Positions 21,533 to 24,844 of a stretch of DNA of 24,844 bases are shown here, piece after piece; positions within the stretch are counted from its first letter, which is position 1, and every line of letters starts with the position of its first letter. The notes under the pieces were generated by a model that was not told the DNA's origin, did no database searches, and saw only the letters and a program-made list of their open reading frames with translations. Source of the DNA: Actinomycetes bacterium (GTDB lineage: Bacteria > Actinomycetota > Actinomycetes > Propionibacteriales > Nocardioidaceae). Position numbers and translations under genes: made by a program. Location: the NCBI GenBank assembly GCA_023417775.1, contig JAEZEJ010000079.1, forward strand, positions 1 to 24,844, read 5' to 3'.

Positions 21533-22063
21533 TCAGGCGTTGCGCTGACGCGGGAGCGACTGGTTCGCGACGCGGTTCTCGGCGTCGATCATCCAGGCCA
21601 GCTGCTCGATGCGCTCGAGCACGGTGTGCAGGATGTCCGCGGTCGTGGGGTCCTCGGCGTCGACGTCGTCGTGGATGCGACGCGCGGTGCCGGCCACGGC
21701 GTACAGCGCGGTGGCGATGAGGTCGACCGTCTCGGCGGTGTTGACCTCGGTGGCCGGGAACGGCGGCAGGCTGCTGCGCTCGGCGACCGTGGCCGCGCGG
21801 GCGTCGGGGGTGACGTAGAGCGCGCGCATCCGCTCCGCGACGGTGTCGGAGAACTCGCGGGCCGCGTCGACGACCTCGTCGAGGACCAGGTGCAGGTCGC
21901 GGAAGTTGAGCCCGACCACGTTCCAGTGCGCCTGCTTGCCCTGCAGGTGCAGGTCGGTGAGGTCGACCAGCATCTGCTGCAGGTGGTCGGCCAGCTGGTC
22001 GGAGGCGGTGAACGCCGGGCGCGCGACATGGGTCGGGGCGTTGGCGTGGAGAACGTCGGACAC
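21533..22063 (-). CDS. dps: Dps-family DNA-protecting ferritin-like protein
   Basis: The 176-residue protein carries the Dps ferroxidase signature: KQAHWNVVGLNFRDLHLVLD with the His and Asp ligands, then FSDTVAERMRALYVTPDARA, where D-x-x-A-E-R is the second ligand pair. It should assemble into a 12-mer that oxidises and stores iron and shields DNA under stress. The frame extends upstream to 22108, but GTG 22063 (MSDVLHANAPT) follows AAGGAAGGA by 8 bases and is chosen. A 21-bp palindrome lies 52 bases upstream. The C-terminus (NQSLPRQRNA) is short and has little basic DNA-binding tail. It is transcribed toward the hairpin at 21460-21526. Confidence 0.9.
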   Translation of the reverse strand: MSDVLHANAPTHVARPAFTASDQLADHLQQMLVDLTDLHLQGKQAHWNVVGLNFRDLHLVLDEVVDAAREFSDTVAERMRALYVTPDARAATVAERSSLPPFPATEVNTAETVDLIATALYAVAGTARRIHDDVDAEDPTTADILHTVLERIEQLAWMIDAENRVANQSLPRQRNA

Positions 22064-22114
22064 GGTGAGGGTCCTTCCTTGCTTCGACGACGTGATGAGC
22101 CGATTCAAGCACCT

Positions 22115-22135
22115 TTTCTGGAACCGTTCCAGAAA
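22115..22135. promoter_or_regulatory. 21-bp palindrome upstream of dps
   Basis: TTTCTGGAAC, one central C, then the exact reverse complement. It sits 52 bases upstream of the dps start, between dps and the acyl-CoA ligase gene, both on the minus strand. Partly matching bases extend it to CACC...GGTG. It could be a regulator operator for dps, or a ligase terminator stem; the one-base centre and missing T-run favour an operator. Confidence 0.55.
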
Positions 22136-22216
22136 GGTGAGGCTACCCTTCCCGGTACCCCGCCCGCCGTCCCGGAGTCGCCGGCGGAGCCGAACCGGAG
22201 TCGACCCGGGCCCCGC

Positions 22217-23893
22217 TCAGGCGGGCTCCGGCTGCTCGCTCGCGTCCGCCGCGGAGGCGGCGGCCTGCACCTTCGCCCAGCGGTAGTCGGCCTTGCCGGC
22301 GGGCGAGCGCAGCACCCGCTCCACGCGCACCACCGCCTTGGGCAGCTTGTAGCGCGCGACGTGCCGGGCGGCCTCGGCGAGCAGCTCCTCGTCGGAGACC
22401 ACGGCGCCCTCGGCGAGCTCGCCGATCGCGACCCCCTCGTTGCCCCACCGCTCGGAGGGACGCCCGGCGACCACCACGTCGCGCACCGCCGGGTGGGCCA
22501 CGATCGCGCGCTCGACCTCCTCGACGAAGATCTTCTCCCCGCCGGAGTTGATGGTGACGCTCTCGCGCCCGAGCAGCTGGATGCGGCCGTCCTCGAGGAC
22601 CCGGGCGCGGTCGCCGGGCACCGACCAGCGCACGCCGTCGATGACGGGGAAGGTCCGGGCGCTCTTGGCGGGGTCGCCGAGGTAGCCGAGCGGGACGTAG
22701 CCGTTGCGTGCCAGCCAGCCCTCCCCCTCCCCCGGGCCGAGGGCTCGGGTCAGCAGGTCGTCGACCACCCCGGTGTCGTGCTGCGGGGTGAAGACCATCG
22801 CCTCGGCCTCGTTGTCCTTCGCCGTGGCGGCGCTCATCTGGATGCCGCTCTCCGAGGCGCCGGCGGTGTCGAGGACCATCACGTGCGGCGCGACGGCGAA
22901 GAGCCGCTCGCGCACGGTCGGGGTGAGCGGGGCGCCGCCGTTGCCGAGGACGAAGAGCCCGGACAGGTCGTAGGTCTCGCGCTCCATCTGCTCCACCAGC
23001 GGCCGGGCGATCGCGTCGCCGACGGTCGGGATCGAGGCGACGCGCTCGCGGGCAGCCAGCTCCAGGGCGTTGGCCGGGTCGAAGGTGCGCACGTCGTCGA
23101 GCAGCACGATCTTGCCGCCGGAGGTGATCGCGTGGAACGTCGACCACTGCGCGGCGCCGTGCATGAACGGCGGCACCATCAGCAGCGACAGCCCACCGCC
23201 GGCAGCGCGGGCGTGCTCGGCCAGGGCGTCGTACGACGCGAACGGCTCGGTGGTCCCGAACGGCGTGCCGCCCATGGAGGAGACGAAGATGTCGTGCTGG
23301 CGCCACAGCACGCCCTTGGGCATGCCCGTGGTCCCGCCGGTGTAGAGCAGGAACAGGTCCTCCCCCGACGGCGTCGGCATCCCGCCCGGGGGCGGCGGGG
23401 TCGCGACGACCGTCTCGTAGTCCACCGCGCCGGGCAGCAGCGGGTGGCCGGAGTCGTCGGCGACCTGCACCAGCACCCGCAGGCCGGGCAGCCGGTCGCG
23501 CACCGCGGCGACCATCGGGGCGAACTCGGCGTGGTAGACCAGCGCGGTCGTCCGGGCGTCGGCGAAGAGGTAGGCCAGCTCCTCCTCCACGTAGCGGTAG
23601 TTGACGTTGAACGCCGCGACCCGCGCCCGGTAGGCGCCCAGGGTGGCCTCGAGGTACTCGTTGCCGTTGCGCAGGTAGACGCCGAGGTGGTCCTGGCCGG
23701 ACTCGTGGCCGGCGAGCCCGTCGCGCTCGGCGTGGCAGCCCAGGCCCTGAGCGGCGAGGAAGTGCGCGACCCCGTCGACCCGGGCGTCGACCTCGGCGTA
23801 GGTCAGGCGCCGGTCGCGCCACACGAGCAGCTCGTGGTCAGGGACCGTCTCGGCGACGGTGCGGAACACGGTGGACAGGTTGAAACGGGTCAT
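22217..23893 (-). CDS. Acyl-CoA synthetase / AMP-binding ligase (FadD19-like)
   Basis: The 558-residue enzyme has the adenylate-forming signatures: P-loop-like YTGGTTGMPKGVLWRQHD, the later GASESGIQMS motif, and GDRARVLEDGRIQLLGR with the conserved Asp, followed by NSGGEKIFVEEVE and the catalytic lysine region SPAGKADYRW. It activates a carboxylic acid to acyl-AMP and then the CoA thioester. WRQHDIFVSSMGG and VRWSVPGDRARV are typical of the actinobacterial FadD19-like group, which includes sterol side-chain ligases; the real substrate is unknown. ATG 23893 follows GAGGAGCGAG. The frame extends upstream another 25 codons without support. There is no beta-oxidation operon around it. It lies in the very GC-rich right-hand segment. 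Confidence 0.9.
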   Translation of the reverse strand: MTRFNLSTVFRTVAETVPDHELLVWRDRRLTYAEVDARVDGVAHFLAAQGLGCHAERDGLAGHESGQDHLGVYLRNGNEYLEATLGAYRARVAAFNVNYRYVEEELAYLFADARTTALVYHAEFAPMVAAVRDRLPGLRVLVQVADDSGHPLLPGAVDYETVVATPPPPGGMPTPSGEDLFLLYTGGTTGMPKGVLWRQHDIFVSSMGGTPFGTTEPFASYDALAEHARAAGGGLSLLMVPPFMHGAAQWSTFHAITSGGKIVLLDDVRTFDPANALELAARERVASIPTVGDAIARPLVEQMERETYDLSGLFVLGNGGAPLTPTVRERLFAVAPHVMVLDTAGASESGIQMSAATAKDNEAEAMVFTPQHDTGVVDDLLTRALGPGEGEGWLARNGYVPLGYLGDPAKSARTFPVIDGVRWSVPGDRARVLEDGRIQLLGRESVTINSGGEKIFVEEVERAIVAHPAVRDVVVAGRPSERWGNEGVAIGELAEGAVVSDEELLAEAARHVARYKLPKAVVRVERVLRSPAGKADYRWAKVQAAASAADASEQPEPA

Positions 23894-24047
23894 GCCGCTC
23901 GCTCCTCGGGGTGGTCGCGTGGCGGGAAACCTAGCGGAGAACGCACCGCGATGTGATCTGGATCTCACGAGTGCTCACGCGGATCCGGGACCGATCTGAG
24001 TACGCCGACTCATGTGCGCACCCGGCCGCCCGGGCGAGGGTGGAGCC

Positions 24048-24335
24048 ATGGACAACAAGACGCCCCAGACCAACACCACCGCCTTCTTCGCCCAGGCCGC
24101 CATCTCCTTCGGCGTCTCGCTGCTGGGCGTGGTGCTCGCCGTGCTGTACCTGCCCGTCGACCCGTGGGTCCGCGCCTTCCTGGCGATGACGACGCTGTTC
24201 CTGGTCTCCTCCTCCTTCACCCTCGCCAAGTGCGTGCGCGACGCCCAGGAGAGCCGCTACGTCGTCTCGCGTCTCGACCAGGCGCGGGTGGACAAGATCC
24301 TGGCCGAGCACGACCCGTTCCGCGCCGTGTCGTGA
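24048..24335 (+). CDS. YiaA/YiaB-like inner-membrane protein
   Basis: The 95-residue protein shows a short polar N-terminus with an Asn/Thr-rich stretch (NKTPQTNTTAFFAQAAISFG), then two membrane helices: SFGVSLLGVVLAVLYLP and AFLAMTTLFLVSSSFTLAKC. LPVDPWVRAFLAM joins them and RDAQESRYVVSRLDQARVDK follows. This matches the YiaA/YiaB domain, whose function is not established. ATG 24048 follows GGTGGAGCC; a longer frame from 24012 has no ribosome site. It is a single gene. Confidence 0.82.
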   Translation: MDNKTPQTNTTAFFAQAAISFGVSLLGVVLAVLYLPVDPWVRAFLAMTTLFLVSSSFTLAKCVRDAQESRYVVSRLDQARVDKILAEHDPFRAVS

Positions 24336-24344
24336 CGCCCCGGC

Positions 24345-24472
24345 CCGCACGCCGAGTCGGCACGAATGGTGCGCCCAGTCGGTACGAATGGCGGGCGGAT
24401 CGGCGAACGCCGCCCGCCATTTGCGCCGACTCGGCGTACGGCGCCCGCCATCTGCGCCGACTCGGCGTACGG
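24345..24472. repeat. Cluster of 31-bp repeats in mixed orientation
   Basis: Two direct copies, 24411-24441 and 24442-24472, differ at one of 31 positions and abut with no spacer (unit core TGCGCCGACTCGGCG). Two more degenerate copies lie before them in reverse orientation (24345-24375, about 25 of 31 matching, and partial 24375-24397). Left and right pairs can fold into a long hairpin. The cluster fills the 212-base gap between the YiaA/YiaB-like gene and the YhhN-like gene. The absence of spacers rules out a CRISPR array. Confidence 0.75.
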
Positions 24473-24547
24473 GGTCGCGGGCGGGGGTACTCGCCGGGGG
24501 CACCGCGCGTGCGCCGGTGCGTCCGCCCCGAGCCCGAGGTGTGCCCC

Positions 24548-24844
24548 GTGACGACCCATCCCTCTCCCCCGGCGCGAGCCGCCCTCTCCCCGCGCAAGAT
24601 CGGCAAGGCGCTGCTGATGCCGACCCTGGCCGCCCGCCTTCTGCGCTCCGGCCGGGGTCCGGGCACCGAGGCGGTGCTGGTGGCGCAGGCGTTCTCCTAC
24701 GCCGGCGACCTCGCACTCAACGGACGCACCCGCGGTCGCTTCCTGGCCGGGCTGAGCTCGTTCCTCGTCGCCCACCTCGCCTACATCGCCGCCTTCCGGC
24801 GCCGGTCCTCCCTCCCCGCGCTCCCCACCCCCGGCCCTGTCTCA
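24548..24844 (+). CDS. YhhN-family membrane protein (lysoplasmalogenase-like), partial
   Basis: The first 99 codons are in the window and the frame is open at the right edge. The conserved YhhN signatures are present: KIGKALLMPTLAARLL (KPLLMP-like), FSYAGDLALNGRTRGRF, where the Gly-Asp pair is the catalytic-site type, and FLAGLSSFLVAHLAYIAAF. The family are multi-spanning enzymes that cleave lysoplasmalogens, or related proteins of unknown substrate. A typical YhhN has one or two membrane helices before KPLLMP; here only about 16 residues precede it, so the start may lie earlier or the protein is N-terminally short. GTG 24548 is chosen; GTG 24539 is also in frame. Confidence 0.75.
   Translation, partial: MTTHPSPPARAALSPRKIGKALLMPTLAARLLRSGRGPGTEAVLVAQAFSYAGDLALNGRTRGRFLAGLSSFLVAHLAYIAAFRRRSSLPALPTPGPVS

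Noticed and set aside
23951..23969. CRP-like TGTGA...TCAC sequence between the ligase and YiaA/YiaB-like genes
   Set aside because: The spacing does not fit the TGTGA-N6-TCACA consensus and no second site is present.
24345..24472. CRISPR array
   Set aside because: Copies abut without spacers, vary in orientation and no cas gene is near.
1..24844. tRNA or rRNA genes
   Set aside because: No cloverleaf with conserved TTCGA arm or rRNA sequence was recognised on either strand by eye.

Overview
This window is high-GC DNA of an actinomycete (Actinomycetota). The strongest signs are several GTG starts, TANNNT -10 hexamers 6-7 bases before start codons (leaderless-mRNA layout), a PucR-type regulator with a C-terminal helix-turn-helix, and an actinobacterial-style cassette of zinc-independent ribosomal proteins with a CobW-like protein. 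The sequence alone does not fix order or genus.

Left end (1-3250): the tip of an IS3-family insertion sequence (1-127) runs off the left edge and cuts the 5' part off a membrane-protein gene (128-1024). A PucR-like regulator (1176-2408) follows, preceded by a perfect 24-bp palindrome. A predicted lipoprotein gene converges on it. This part looks less GC-extreme than the rest and reads as accessory DNA.

Middle (3450-16610): a frameshifted small coiled-coil protein gene, a strong intrinsic terminator, and a Pif1/RecD-like helicase with a C-terminal BRCT domain come first. Two tandem XRE-type DNA-binding proteins follow. Next come a MacB/LolD-type ATPase with its FtsX-like permease, and a second operon of ABC ATPase, ABC-2 permease and TetR regulator. 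Then come a small membrane protein, an EamA-type exporter, an Fpg/Nei DNA glycosylase and a DEAD-box RNA helicase. The gaps between these genes hold several sizeable inverted repeats; two or three share a TCAACC core.

Zinc-starvation island (16771-19172): rpmB-rpmG-rpsN on the minus strand and rpmE2, a CobW-like gene, rpmF and rpmJ on the plus strand diverge from a 68-bp gap holding a candidate Zur operator. All six ribosomal proteins lack zinc-binding cysteine pairs, so the set can replace zinc-containing paralogs when zinc is scarce. The CobW-like protein has lost the usual P-loop but keeps a CxxC motif.

Right part (19200-24844): an MDR-type NADP-dependent reductase, an SDR coupled to a small Rho-N-like protein, a long hairpin, then dps with a 21-bp palindrome upstream, a FadD-type acyl-CoA ligase, a YiaA/YiaB-like membrane protein, a cluster of 31-bp repeats, and the start of a YhhN (lysoplasmalogenase-like) gene. 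From about 21.5 kb the DNA looks even more GC-rich, so the hairpin may mark a junction between segments of different history.
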